NCBI RefSeq assembly: GCF_000006565.2
Contig: NC_031475.1
Span: 2,395,190-2,459,189, forward strand
Direction: 5' to 3'
DNA from: Toxoplasma gondii ME49
Taxonomy: Eukaryota > Apicomplexa > Conoidasida > Eucoccidiorida > Sarcocystidae
Length of the DNA stretch: 64,000 nt
This document shows positions 1 through 13,052 of this stretch, piece after piece (position 1 is the first letter of the stretch; every line of letters begins with the position of its first letter). The position numbers were made by a program, and so were the translations under genes. The notes beneath the pieces are model-generated. The model did no database searches. It saw nothing but the letters and a program-made list of their open reading frames with translations, and was not told where the DNA came from.

Positions 1-2288
1 GAGATTCAAGAGCGCGCGTGTGGCGCTTGGGAGGGAAGACCGGAGAGCTGAGCTCGAAGACAGTTTTCGTCTCTTCATGTTGGCGTGTTGCGTCCGCTGG
101 GAGGAACCAGAAACGAAAACAGTTCTCAGCCTCTCGCGGTGTACATACACCGAGGCGCGGCCCGCTGAGGAAGGCGACAGACATCGACATGCGTCGGAGA
201 TGCCGATCGACACGACAAGTGAAAAGAGCGAAGGGTGCGCTCATGCCAGCGAAGGGGAGAGGCGCAGCGAGGAAGAAGCGAGATGTAGGACAGCGAAAGG
301 GAGACTCGCATGCAGACGCCCGTGCACATGGGGGCGAGGAAGAAGTCGGATCCGAGTTGACAGACACAGTCTCCACGATCGTTCTCCACCCTTTCAGAGG
401 CAGCCGCGAGAGAGAAGTGAGGAACTCCCGCCCCCACCCCCGCCCGCAGGACCGAGGAAGGTGCAGGCTGCAGACACCGTCGCAAACCACCAGCCCGCGT
501 TCTCCCCGCTGACGAAGACAGAGCGAACGGAACCTCGTACGCAACTCCGTTCGTGGAAATCGAGAGAGCGTTCCCTGGCTGAAGCCTCCGTGAAACGCAG
601 TGAGTTCACCTGGCTCGGTTGTTTGCAAGCAACAGTCTCATTTGAGGTGAATGGGTTCCAAGGCAGATAATGCAAAAAGTCGCGGCCTTTTTAATAAGGG
701 AAGCTCTTTACGCAGAAGGGAGACTGAAGAAGTCTCGAGCCTCTTTTCGGAGCAGAACGCAGGCAGACCTGTTTTTCGAACGCCGGGGAAACGCAAGGCG
801 AGGCGACACGAGGCGAGCTCCGCGGACTATGCGAGGACGCAGTGCCCCAGGCGCACCTGTGTGGATTCCGTGCGAAGGAGCCTTCCTGCTTGTTGCGTTT
901 CCTTTTGGACTGAAAGTTCTTGAAGAGAGGAGAGCAACTGACGCTTTTTGCAGCTGTGTGCTTGGCGCGCGATGAGTGTGAAACCTCACAAGGAGTTTGA
1001 GGCGACGGCGCGGCTAACGCGGAGTCTGCAGAGACCTGCACACACTGCGAACGCGGAGCGGAAATCGCCGCAACCGACGAGCCTCCCAGTCAGCAAACGG
1101 CGACTGGACACCGCGGCAACAGATCCTCCAGTGGCTCAGTGCAGGGAACTCGCAAGCGATCGAAAAGGTCGGCAAATAGATACAAGTGCAGTCTCAACAC
1201 GCGAACGGAGGGCCGGTGCCCGGTTGCTGGTCCAGGTTCGTTCGCGTTTTCCTCTCTTTTTCTTCGGCTGGCGCTCGCGTTTGTACAGGGTTTCCTCTGT
1301 CGAGAGACAAAGCTGCTGACATAGAGAGTTTGTCTGGAGAAAAGGGCACTGAAGCGGAGAAAAACTGCTGCGCGGGCGCATGCAGCCAGCGAGAAATGGC
1401 GCGCAAAGCACGCGACCCTCCACACAGTCGAACAAGACACTGGTCCTCGGTCACACTTATACTTGCGCTGCTCCGTTGGTGCCGAGGAACGGAAGCCTGG
1501 CGACGACGAAAACTTTGCCCGTCTGCTTCTCTGATCTGTCTTCTCTGGAGCGACAGAAACGGATTCCCCGCCTCCTTGCCTGGCGGCGGAGCTTCGATTC
1601 TCACAACCGCCCCCGCTCCCCGCCCCCCCAGATATGCAACAGCGAACGCAGGCGGTGTGCAGGTCCTCTCCCTGTCTTCACGCGGTTTCCTCTGCTGACC
1701 TGCCGTTTCACCCATCAGAACTTTCGGAAAGCGAGGGCAACCTCGCACCTCTCAGGGTGGTCTCCGCAGTCGCCTGCGTGAGTGGGTGGCCGAGCGCGGG
1801 AAGACACACGCCAGCACAGTTGAATTGTCAGAATCCCAGTCGAAAGGGTCTTCCCGTTTCCGGCAGATCCTGCGAGACTGGGAAAGACAGCATTGCTCGC
1901 TCAGAAACGCTCGACGGAAAGCGCCGATGCCGACGAACAACGCAACTCCAGACTGTCGACACGCAAACAAAACTGTCTTTCCCCAGATTACCACGGTAGT
2001 CTTCTGAGGTGTATGTACACCAGAAGAATTGCCGAGGTGTATGTACACCCCACTAAGTCGGCCAGCGTATGCGGTTTGGAGAATCGAGGCAGAGTTATGT
2101 AAACGACGGGTTTAGGACTTCAGGGATGACCGCGAGAGCCGCGAAGACCTGGAGGCAGCAGCGACACAAGCGGTGCCGCGCGTGTGGGCGTCTCTCTGTC
2201 GCTTCAGACGCTGTCGTTTTCACTCCTGTGTCGCGCCCGCGAGCCCTGAAGACATGACTTTTGCTTGTTCACCCGCGCTTCAGTCCCG
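1..2288. other. Upstream region of the condensin D3 gene, no gene recognised
   Basis: No open frame here looks like a known protein, and the frames on both strands are short and overlapping. The stretch contains three copies of a dispersed 14-bp near-palindrome: one at 138-151 inside a perfect 16-base inverted match starting CGGTGTACATACACCG, and two at 2008-2021 and 2036-2049. It should hold the promoter and 5' UTR of the + strand gene starting at 2289, and possibly the end of a gene lying outside the window. Confidence 0.5.
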
Positions 2289-3417
2289 ATGGCTGCCGCA
2301 GCGGACCTCCCTTCGTCTTCTTCGCCTTTCGAGCAGAAGCCGCTAGCCTTCCATGGCCCCACCGCTCGTCCCCCTACCACGACGTACAATGCCGCACTGG
2401 CGTCTGTGCTTTCGCTTGCTCTTCCGAGTCGACCTGACTTGGCTCGTCTTCTTTCTTCTCCGCGCCGCGGCGAGGCATCCAGACGGAGTCGCGAGGGACG
2501 ATGTTGCGAGCTCACTGAAGGACACAGAGAGGGTGAACAAGAGGCGAACGGAGACCCGCCAGAGCAGAGCGGCCGCGCTCTCTCTGAGGCGATAGAGGCC
2601 ATTGCTTCACTGCCTTTCCTCCCAGCAGCTGCGCGCGCCAGCGGCCAGGAAGTGGATGCTGCTGCTTTAGGAGCTGAAGAAGAGGACGAGGACGAGAGAG
2701 AGGGAGGAGGCAAGGTCGAGGAGAGGGAGCCGCGACGAAACTCCACGCGTCTGAAAAGCCTGCAGATTCTGTCAGACGTCTCTTTGCGCCTGATCGACGG
2801 CGACGAAGAGGTGAGGGAAACGATCAACAATCATCGTGGACGCATATTCTCCACCACACCTCTCGGAACCTCTACACACACTTAGCCTCGTAGACAGCCT
2901 CACGCATCGAAGCGCATCTCTGTTCCTCCGAGCCGCTTTCAGAGAAGGCTCTGCATCGAGGTGTACGTCCAGCCGAGACCAGATGAAGCCATCTGATACA
3001 AAGCCTCTGTTCGCTGCTCCGACTGTGGGTTTGCATGTCTCGACAGTGCTGCGTGTTCAGTCCGTTTGCCATTTCTTCGACTGCATGCCCGGAAGCACGC
3101 AGGGCCTTCCGTTTTCTGTAGGAAATCGCCTTCTTCTGGAGTCACCTCTCCGCAGAGGTTTCTCGCGTCCTAGCCACTGACGCGCATGCAGCCGGCGACA
3201 TGCTTCCCGACCTGCCCTCTGCGCTGGCTGCTTCCTCCTCGGTCCCCAGCGTCAGAGACGTTTTGCGAGCAACCTTTCTGCTTTTGATAAACGAAGGAGA
3301 AGGCGAGGAAGGAGAACTCGCCGCACTCCTCTACTTGCGAATGCTCTTGGTGAGTCGCGGACTGAGTTTTTCTGGAGTGCCAACCACACGAAGACCTCTC
3401 CTCTAAGCACAAATATA

Positions 3418-3454
<37 letters not shown>

Positions 3455-6400
3455 GTACAATCTGCAACTGCGTGGTGAGTCGCTCATCTACCGACAATAT
3501 ATGCATGCATGAAGTTCCACCCATCGAGGAAAAGGATATCTCCACAGACGTCTCTCTGTGTCTACGGGGACAAACAGAGGTTCAGGCAAACCAGGACGGG
3601 TATACATTCTTCGATAGATACCTAGACCCATAGATTGATGTTGATAGATATTTTAGGCAGATGCAGAGAGATGGATAAATAGACAAGTAGATGCAGATAG
3701 ATAGAGCGTGGAAACGAGCGCGTGGAAGTGTATGTGGAGACGCAGAAACGGAATCGCAGTGTTGTGGCGATTCCTGAAAACATCTGACTCTCGACAGTTG
3801 GGTGCCAATTCGAATAGATGTATTCGTGTTGCGCGTTCTGCCCATCCATCGCTGAGTTTTGTGCGATCTCCCGCTCTGCTCCGCTTCGGCTGTACGTCCA
3901 GTGGCCAGGCGCTGCGGGGTTCCACGTCCTGCCTTGGCCGGAAGTTCTTCGTGGAATTTCGGAGCTCCTCGTGCGGCGCCTTCCTCTTTCACCTTCGACG
4001 TTTCCTGCCGAGGAGCCTTCTGTCGACCCTCCAGCTGCTCTCGCAGGCAAGCGCCGACGAGAAGGGCAAAGTGTCTCCGTCACACGACGCAGACCGAGGT
4101 CCCAGGCGCGCGCGCGACGCGGTTCCGCCGCCAGCGGAGATGAGGAATGCTGTTCCTCCGACGACTCGGCTTCTTCTGTGTCTCCGCGAGGTCGAAAGCC
4201 GTCGTCTCGCTTGTCTCCGGCATCGAACGCAGAGCTCGTTCTGCTGACTTTGGGGGTGTTTCTGAGGTTTCTTCCTCTGCCGGTTTTTCAGAGTCTCGCG
4301 GGAAGAGAATCACTCCGTGTCTGCATGCGCGTAGTGTTGGAAGGAACTGCGAAAAAAGAAACCGGCCTTTCTCACTCTCACAGGTGAGGGGATGGGGACG
4401 CGATGACGCGGTCTGCGTTCTTTGGGCTCGAGCTCCGGGAACGTTTCTTCTGCTCGAAAACCGGAGCAAAGTGCAAATTTCGTCGACCTTTCTGACTTCA
4501 CGATTCGGGCATCTCCTGTCGTGACTCTTCCGTCCTCTTCTCCCCTGTTCGTTGGCCTTTTCTTTTCTCTCTTTTTTTGTCCTGTGCTCTCCGTTTTTCT
4601 GCATCTTCTCTTCTCTCTTTTGCCCTCTGCTTTTCTTCCTGTCCAAGCGCCGAGCGCCCTCTTCTGGCGCATGAAGGCCGCAGTGCACCTCGAATCGTCC
4701 GCTCTTCTGCTTAGGCTCGGTGGCTTGCGTCAACGTCTGCAACCTTGTGACAGTTTCGAGGAGACGCGTTGCTGCCAAGTTGAGTTCTGGTTTCCTGTCG
4801 AGGTCGCGTTCGGCCTCTCTCTGTCGTTCCCTCTCAGTCTCGTCTCTTTCGACTCTGTGCATGTTCTTTTTCCTTCTCTCTCCTCTTCCTCATGGCGCTG
4901 CTTCTCGTTTCATGCTCTTCCTGTTTCGCTTCTCTGCTTTTCTGCCCCTTTCAGACGCTTCTGCATGCAGCTGCCTCGCTTCGTTCTGTGTCGCGCAAAC
5001 GATCTGCGGAACTTCCAGTTGTCTTCTTCTCTCGTGCATCCTTCTTTTCTTCATCTTCCTCTCCACGAGAACGGCCCTCTTGTCGACATTGTCGCTGCGG
5101 CTGCAAGCGACGTCTTTGTGCTTCTCCTTCCCCTCATTCTTCACTCCTCTTCTTCTCTTGCTTCTTCCTCCTCTTCTTCTTCCTCTTCTTCTTCCTCTTC
5201 TTCCTCTTCCGCCTCGCGGGAGGCGGCGTTTGACAGTCAGAAGGAGGCGACGCATGCAGTCTGTCAAATAATTCGCGATGTGCCTGTCTTGCTCTTTCCG
5301 GAGCTGGTTTCAGGGAAGGCGTTTCACGCGTTCTGCCGTCAAAGGTAGGGCCAGGACCGCGGAGCCGACGGCCGATAGAGAAAAGAGAAGAGCGAAGCAG
5401 GGGAGCAACTCGACATGCAGAAGGGAGTGGGGAGAGAGAAGGACGAGGCGATTCCGCCGTTGCATGAGCAAGTCGCTGCTGCGCGTCAGTGTGCGAACAC
5501 TGATTCGTGAAACAGTTTGAAAGCAGCAAACGATCTTCATTTCAAAGAGAAGAGATGTCCGAGTGACAGAACAGAGAACGCGTTCGACAAAGACGAGAAC
5601 GACAGACGCAGCAGCGCCTCCGGCGTTTTTCTCTGAGGCTTTTCGCATCGTGCCATTCAGCTGTTCGCCTCGGCCTTCCGTCTCAGAGCGAGAGCGGTGT
5701 CTTGCTTCTGCGCTTTTCAGGGACAACGAATCCTCGGGAGACTCTGCCGCGAAACGCGAAGAGCGAACGTCCGAGAAAGAGGAAACAAACCTCTCACCAA
5801 GGCGTTTGTCTGCCGACGAGGACGATACGTCAGCGCTGCCTCCCCAAGCAGGCGAAGATGCAGAAGAAGACAACGAACGAAAGGAAGGAGACGAAGACGA
5901 AAGTGGAAAGAAGAAGAGACCGGGTGGAGAAGGAGGGAGACCAGACGAGGAGGCGAACAACGGACGACGAGGTGCAAGTAAGGAGCGATGAAAAAACGAA
6001 GGGCAACGCGAAGGACGGGACTGGCAAAAACGCAGGTTGAGGATCTGCTTTCTTGGTCGTGTCGTTTTGCGATTGCTCTGGCGTCTATTCTCGCGTTGTT
6101 CTCGCTTGCATCGCGTTGACTTTGTTGACAACATCTTTGGCTCACCAGGGTGTTTGATCTTCCTTCCTGAGCTTTTTCAGGTGACTCGGTCGTCTCCCTC
6201 TTGGCCTCCATCTGTTACGCGTCTGCGCCTTCGGGATCCTCTGCAGCGGCCCCCGTCGTTGCGGCGCTTCTCAGCATTCTTCGAGCTTCTCTCGAAGCAG
6301 AAAAGAAAAGCCGACGCATCCTGTCTTCCCTCTGGACCGCCTCAACCCAAGGTGCCGAATCGGCAAGCCACTCGCCGTCTTCGGACGACAAATTCTCCTC

Positions 6401-6913
6401 TTCCTCTTCTTCTGCATTTGCTTCTTCCTCTTCGTCTTCCTCATCGTCTACGTTTTCTTCGCCTGCTTCGTCTGCTGCTTCCTCTGGGGCCTCCTGTGCG
6501 TTGTTCGACCGGTTTCTGTCCTCCGTTTTGATTCCTGCGCTGCGGAGCGAACGCCCGTTCCACCGGCTTTTGGGCGTGGAGCTTCTGCATGCGCTCGTGA
6601 GGGTGGAGGCGAAGCAACTTCAATCTTCTGGGATGTCGGGAGGGAGCGAAGACACTGCCGAAGAGGCAGGGGACTGTCGCACTCAGGGCGGCCGAGAGAA
6701 AGTCGACGACGAAGAGCTTCTTCTGCTCTCCATGCTTCTCCAGAAAGAAAAGACATCGACGGCGGTGGAACTGGTCAACGCGATATTGCGACGAGCGAAG
6801 GACACTCAAGCCCTTCTCAGGTGACAAATACACATTGTTTTTTATCGAGAATGAGGCAGTCCAAAAAGTTCCTCATAAGCGTGATCTGACTTGCATCCCA
6901 CATCAACCATACA

Positions 6914-6950
<37 letters not shown>

Positions 6951-9900
6951 GTATGTATTCACGTGTGCATGCATATAGTTATGTAAATAAATGTATGTAA
7001 GTATATCTGCACGGTTGTATATATCAATGTATATATATAAAGAGGGAATTGGTATAGATCTGTTTGGAGGAAGCGGATGGTTGAATATGTGTGTAGAGAA
7101 AGAGAAAGAGAAAGGATCTCCTTATGTCTGTGTATGTGTGTATAGAGGGGACAGAACTGGAGAGAACGAGTGACGTAGAAGCAGATATGGATGGATCGCC
7201 GTTTGAGGTTTGGGGTGTGTTGCATCTCTCTCCACTTTCCTTTTGTTTCGGTTTCTCGCTTTCTGTGGTCTTCAGGAGTCGGGGGATTGAGACCCTGAGC
7301 CAGTTGATTTCTCTCATTTTGGAAGGCTGGAGTTTTCTGCCGTCGTCGTCTCCGCATGCTTTGTCTCTCCTTCTTCACCCTCGTTTTCTCTCGAAGCTGG
7401 TCGCCTCCTGTCTGTCCGACAGCCACAGCGTCGTTCGACAGGCGATCCTCACTTTCCTTCGTCGTCTTCTTCCACTGCTCCTATCCCAAGTCCGGACGCG
7501 CCCTCGCCTAGGTGCGTGGATCTCCAATTTCTTCTTCGCGTCTTTGGAGGCGGAGGCGAGAGTACTCGACTCTTCTCGCCATTCAAATGATCTCCAGGAA
7601 AAGCCAGCTTTCTTCAGAGACCCCCTGGTGATTCACCTTCTCTCCCTCCTCTTTCCTTCCTCTGCGTCTTCTCCTTTTGCGTCTTCGCCTTTTGCCTCTT
7701 CTCCTTCAGCGTTGTCTTTGCGTCTGGGTGCAGCGCTGCTCTTCTTCTTCCCGCTGCCAGAGGTCGCTGCGCGGTGTACAGACAGCAGCCTGCTGGTCAG
7801 GAGACAAGCTGTCTCGACAGTCCACGCGTGGGTTTGCTGTCTGTTTCGGTTTTTCTCTGCTCTGGCTGTGGCCAGTCGTCGCTGCGAAGAACTGCGAGGC
7901 CGCGAAACGCAACAGAGGCTCGCGGAACGCGCTCTGAACGAGGACGCCGATGCGTTCCCTCACTCGCGCGCCTCCCCCGCCAGGTGTACATACACCCCCG
8001 AGATGAGGCTCCCACTCACGCAGAACGGCGAAGCGGGCGGGGAGGCTGCGTCGCGCGATTCGGGTCACTCTCTCGACACTCGTTCGTCCTTCAAGTTTCC
8101 TCTTTCATCGCACAACGAGGTCACTGGTGACCAACACCGAGCAAGCGGCTCATCTTCGTCCTCTTCTTCTTCCTCTTTTCCATCTACCTTTTCGCCTTCC
8201 GCGTCTTCTCTTGGGTGTGACGACAAGGCGCTGGTGAGAGAAGCGCGGCGCGTCTTTGACGCGTGCCGAAGCGAACTTTCGCGTTTTTGGCGGCAGAGCG
8301 TCCTGGCGCAAGTTGCAGGAGACGAAGAAGAGACAGTGCGCGAGAGGGCGGCCGAGGCGGCTGCCTGTCTCCTCCTGTCTTCTCCTTCGCCTTTAGAAGT
8401 CGAGGAGCTGTACGGAGGGGAACAGCGGAAGCGCAGACGCTCTTCCTGCGACGAAGGCACACGCGCAGAAGTGAAAAAACGCACAAAGTCGACGGCAAAG
8501 GATCCCGCAGCAGACGACGAAGCAGCCTCCCCGTGTAGCGCTTCGTCGCTGGCCAAGAAGGCAGCGAGCAACGAACACAGGAGCGACCCAAGCGAAAAAC
8601 TCACGGACAGAAACGACACAGACACCGCAGCATCAGATGGCAAGGAACGCGAAAACAGCGAGGAAGAACGCGGGCCAAGAGAAGAAAGAGAAGAGACGAA
8701 CGGAGAGGGAGAGGAAACACGAAGAGGCCGAGGAAGAGAGAAAAACGCTTGCTTACAAACAGAAGGCGGCGAACAAATTTTGACAGTGTTTGATGAGGAA
8801 ATCGGGAACGAATTGTCGCCTTGGCTTGTGGCGCAACAGATGTTGAAAGATCCTTCGGAGGAAGAACTTGAAGACATTCTCAACTTCTACTCCATCTATC
8901 TTCGGAAGCAGTGAGCATACAAGCGCCTTTTTGGAGTCTCCACGCCTCGCGAGAGACATTTGCATTTTTTTGTCGTCACGCAGCCGCTGTTTGCCCGTAG
9001 TTCGCTTCCTGAAATACTTCCAGCAACACAGAGCTTCTCGCCCTGGCGTTACCTCGCCCAATTTCTCTCTTGTCGTCCATTTGTTGTCTCCAAGCGTTTT
9101 TCGCTTTTTTTCTCTCTGCATTTCCTTGTCTTGTTCCATCTGGTTCTCTCGGTGTATGTGCACTACAAGTACACCAATGTACACCCTTGGTCGATCGAGA
9201 CTTTGCAATGGCAAATGTGAAGCGCAGCGTTCTGTCGAGACGCGTTGAGGAACGCGAAGGTCTCCTTGTTTCATGGTTCTCGAGTCCAGAGACAGTTGGA
9301 TTGTCTGCATGCGTCGCGCAAGGCAAGCCGTAGTTTCCGCGCACCCGTCGTCAACGACGAAGGAGCGATTCTTTCCATCTCTATGCTTCTGTCACGAAAT
9401 GAAAACCTCTGCTCTTTCTTCCTCTTGCTCTGGCGTCGAGGTTATGTGTGCGTCGCCGGTCTGCGGACGACTCGGCCTTCTCCTTTGAAAAAAGGGCAAC
9501 CTTTTCTGTTCGCAAATGTCTCGACTCTCGGCGCGCATGCTTTGTCTCTGCTGTCAGCGGCGCCTTCCCTCGCAGCTTCATGTCCAGCTGTCTAGACAGC
9601 GCGCGGAAAGCGACAGGACGCAACTCGCTTCCTCCTCCGTCAGTTCTCCTCGCTCTGCAGGTGCCTACCGAAATGACTTGCTGCGCCAGCGTCAACGCAA
9701 CTTCTTCAGGAACGTGGAGTTTCTCGACCCATATGAAGATGCATGCTATCTTCTTTTCATATCCATATATCTACATACGCATATATATATATATATACAT
9801 AGATATATACATAGATATATATATGCGTACCTTTACATATGCATATCTATATATAGATATATATATGCATATATTTGTGCATGGATGGATACGCATGTAC

Positions 9901-12796
9901 GTATGATGATATCGATGAGTTCGTTTATGCATGCCCTCGGGGATTGGAATCGAGACGCGCTGTGCGCGGAGCCTTTACCTGTCTTCTCCTCTTGTCCTCT
10001 GTCTCCTTGGTCATCCTTCACCTTCTTTCCTTTGGCAATTCCATACCCGTGGATCTCTCTTCCGGTGTCTCCGCTCTCAGGCAGTCCTCCTGCGTCGGGC
10101 CGAGTGCGCAGCTGTTTCCAGTTCTTCTCTTTTTCCTTCTTTTTCGTCGCCTCGCGTTTCGTCTCCCTCTGAGGAAAACGGACGCGTCAGCGGTTCGTTC
10201 GATACTTCCCAGCGCACAAAGGTCGTCTGCGACAGCCGCGCCTGCGCGCAGGCAGTCTTGTCCCTTTGGCTCCGAATATATGGCGAATCAGGGCAACGGC
10301 AGACCCAGGCGGCCGAGCGGAATGGCCGCGACGGCGGCGCCACAGGCGCTCTTTGGAGAGAAGAAAAAGGAGAAGAAGATGAGGGAGAGACAGGAAAGGA
10401 GGCTTTTGAAAGGGTGACAAGGAGATTGTTTCTGGTTCTTGAGGCTGCTGTTCCCCATTTGGAAGAAGAGGCAAAGGCGCATGCCGGCGCGCGTCTCTGT
10501 CAAATGCTTTACGTAAGCCAGTGGCGTTTTCAGAAAAGAGATGTCCTCTCTTCTTCCTCCGCGACTTGTTCTTCGGCCGCAACCACAAACGTCTCGCGCA
10601 TGCAGAGGTGTCATGACACAGCAGGCGCTGTGGTCTTGATACAAATAATCACTCTTCCTTCGCTTGTAGATGTACATTTATAGTAATGTTTGTCCGTTGT
10701 TCTGTGTCCGTCTCTGGTGCTATATACGTATCGAAATTTATGTGCATTTACACCGTACACGTACATATATATATATATATATATATATATGCATGTATGT
10801 AAATATATGTATACATATATATATATATATACATATATGCCGAGAGAGAGGTCCGCATGCATAGACATGTGCAAAGAAAGAAAGGAAACCTTTTCTCTCT
10901 ATATCCTTGTATAAGACGACATTTGTGTAGACTTGTCTCCACAAGGAAACGGGCGTCATGGCTCGGCAGATATCCTGGTGCGTGTGTTTGGAGTGCAGGA
11001 GACGTTGAGTTGTCTTTTCCTGCATTTGGGCGGCGCCTTTTGCATGCTTGTCTTTGCAGAATCTCGAGTTGCCTGTCTCACTGGTTCCCGCGGCAGTGTC
11101 TGCTTGCGTCTCCTTGCGTCCGTCGCTTTCTCTCTTGCGAGACTTGAAGGAAAAAGGAGCCTTGACAAGGTCTCCAGAAGCACAGGGTCGCAACTCCGCA
11201 GAGGCAGAAGAGACGGCCAACCACGACGGAGACGCAAGCAGCGCTGGCGCAACTGCAGTCGTATCGGAGCTGCGCCTCGAGCCTCAGAAGAACCGACAGG
11301 AAAGTCAAACTCGTCCTCACGTCTCCAGGTGCAGAGAGCGAAAGATCCTTCTCAGGTCTCCAGAGAGGGAGGCGTCTCCTGAAAAGCTGCTCTGGATAGA
11401 CGTCGTCCTCAGTCGCGTCCACGGTCTCCTCAGCCGTCGTCTCGTCCCTGCTCTTCGGCCTTCTGTCGCGACTGTCGGTGCCTGCTCAACACCGGATGTC
11501 CTCAACGGCGAGAAGGACGCAGTGACCGCAGAGAAGACAAGCGCAAGCAGCGCCGCAGGCGAGAGTGGAAGCTCGGCGACCCCGAGGCAAATCGAGACTG
11601 CTCTGGAGCCTGCTGTCACGAGCGCATGCAATCCAACAGAAAAGGAACTCGATCTCGTCGGCAGGTACGAGTGCCATCGTTCAAAGGCGTTTCACCGCCT
11701 GTCTGGACTTTGCCTTTCGTCGTTGGAAATTCTGTTTATCGGCGCAAGTCATGCGAGAGTCGGGGAAGCCGTTATGGGCAAATGTCGTTCTTTCTACGTC
11801 GCGATATCTGTTGTATCGAGTCCTCTTGAGGACTCCGTCAACGAAACGCGTTACATGCGGGGGGTGTTCGAGTCCTCACGCAGCATGTGCGTTGAATCCC
11901 CAACCTCTCAAGGCGTCCAATATGAATTTAAATGGCCAGAGAGAGATCACACGAGAGGGCGAGAGATGAGAAAAAGAGATTAAGATACATACATAGATAT
12001 ATATATATATATATGTAGGAGGGTGAGAAATGTTGAGAGAGGCAGAGACGGAGTTTCTGTGGTACAGCAGCACCCGGAGAGATGTCGACAAATAGAGACA
12101 GACGTAAATGTCGATCGTCATAGAAGGAGAGAGTGAACGGCATACATCAACAGGTACAGATATTTATGCATGCTTACATATTTATATATATATATATATA
12201 TATTTATGTTTCAGTTAGTATAGATAGAGAGACGCGGAGACGGATATGAATCGATAGAGAACGAGGCAGGCGGATATCCACGCGTTTGCATGGCTGCGCG
12301 AACAAGTGTGCGAGTGTATATACAGCTGACATCTCTGGACTGAAAACAGGGGAGTTGTCTGTGCATGACTCTCTGCGCTCTCACGGAGGTCTCTAAATTC
12401 TTCGTGAAGGGCGTCGAGGTCTGTGAAGAATTTCTACTTTCTTCAGAAGATGCATTTCTTGTGCGCTTTGCTTTTTTGTTGAGTTCTCTTCTTTTCCCAG
12501 GTGTATCGTGACGGCTGGTGAGCTGTCTCTTCTCCGAGACGTCTCGACTTCCTCACTTCCTGTGCTGCTGCAAGTGAGTGTGGCTAGCTGCGCATGCCTC
12601 CCTCTAAGGAATCTCTTTTCCTTGGCTGCTCTTCTTTCCCTTTACTCTCGACGCTTGATCCGTCATACGCAGATCTTTATGTTTACATATTTCGATGCAA
12701 GAATGACTCTACACACATCTTCATCTTCCCTGTTACCTATCTATCTATCCATCCGTCTATCCGTCCACCTATTTAACGATTTGTCTGTATGTATTT

Positions 12797-12831
<35 letters not shown>

Positions 12832-13019
12832 GAGAGAGAGCCATACACCCACAGGTGCATATAACTATACGCAGATATTCATATATGACCATGTACGTAC
12901 ATATATATATATATATATATTTGTATAGATTTATATCCACATATGAATATGAATACGCGAACGGGTGCCTCAAGATTGATCTCTCTATCTATTTCTATCT
13001 GCCTATCTATCTATTTAAC

Positions 13020-13052
<33 letters not shown>

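Noticed and set aside
3600..3710. TAGATAGATA tract considered as a regulatory GATA-site cluster
   Set aside because: It is a degenerate tetranucleotide microsatellite in an intron, with no other sign of regulation.
8065..8883. 272-codon - strand frame opposite NCAPD3 exon 7
   Set aside because: Serine-rich antisense reading of the acidic condensin insert.
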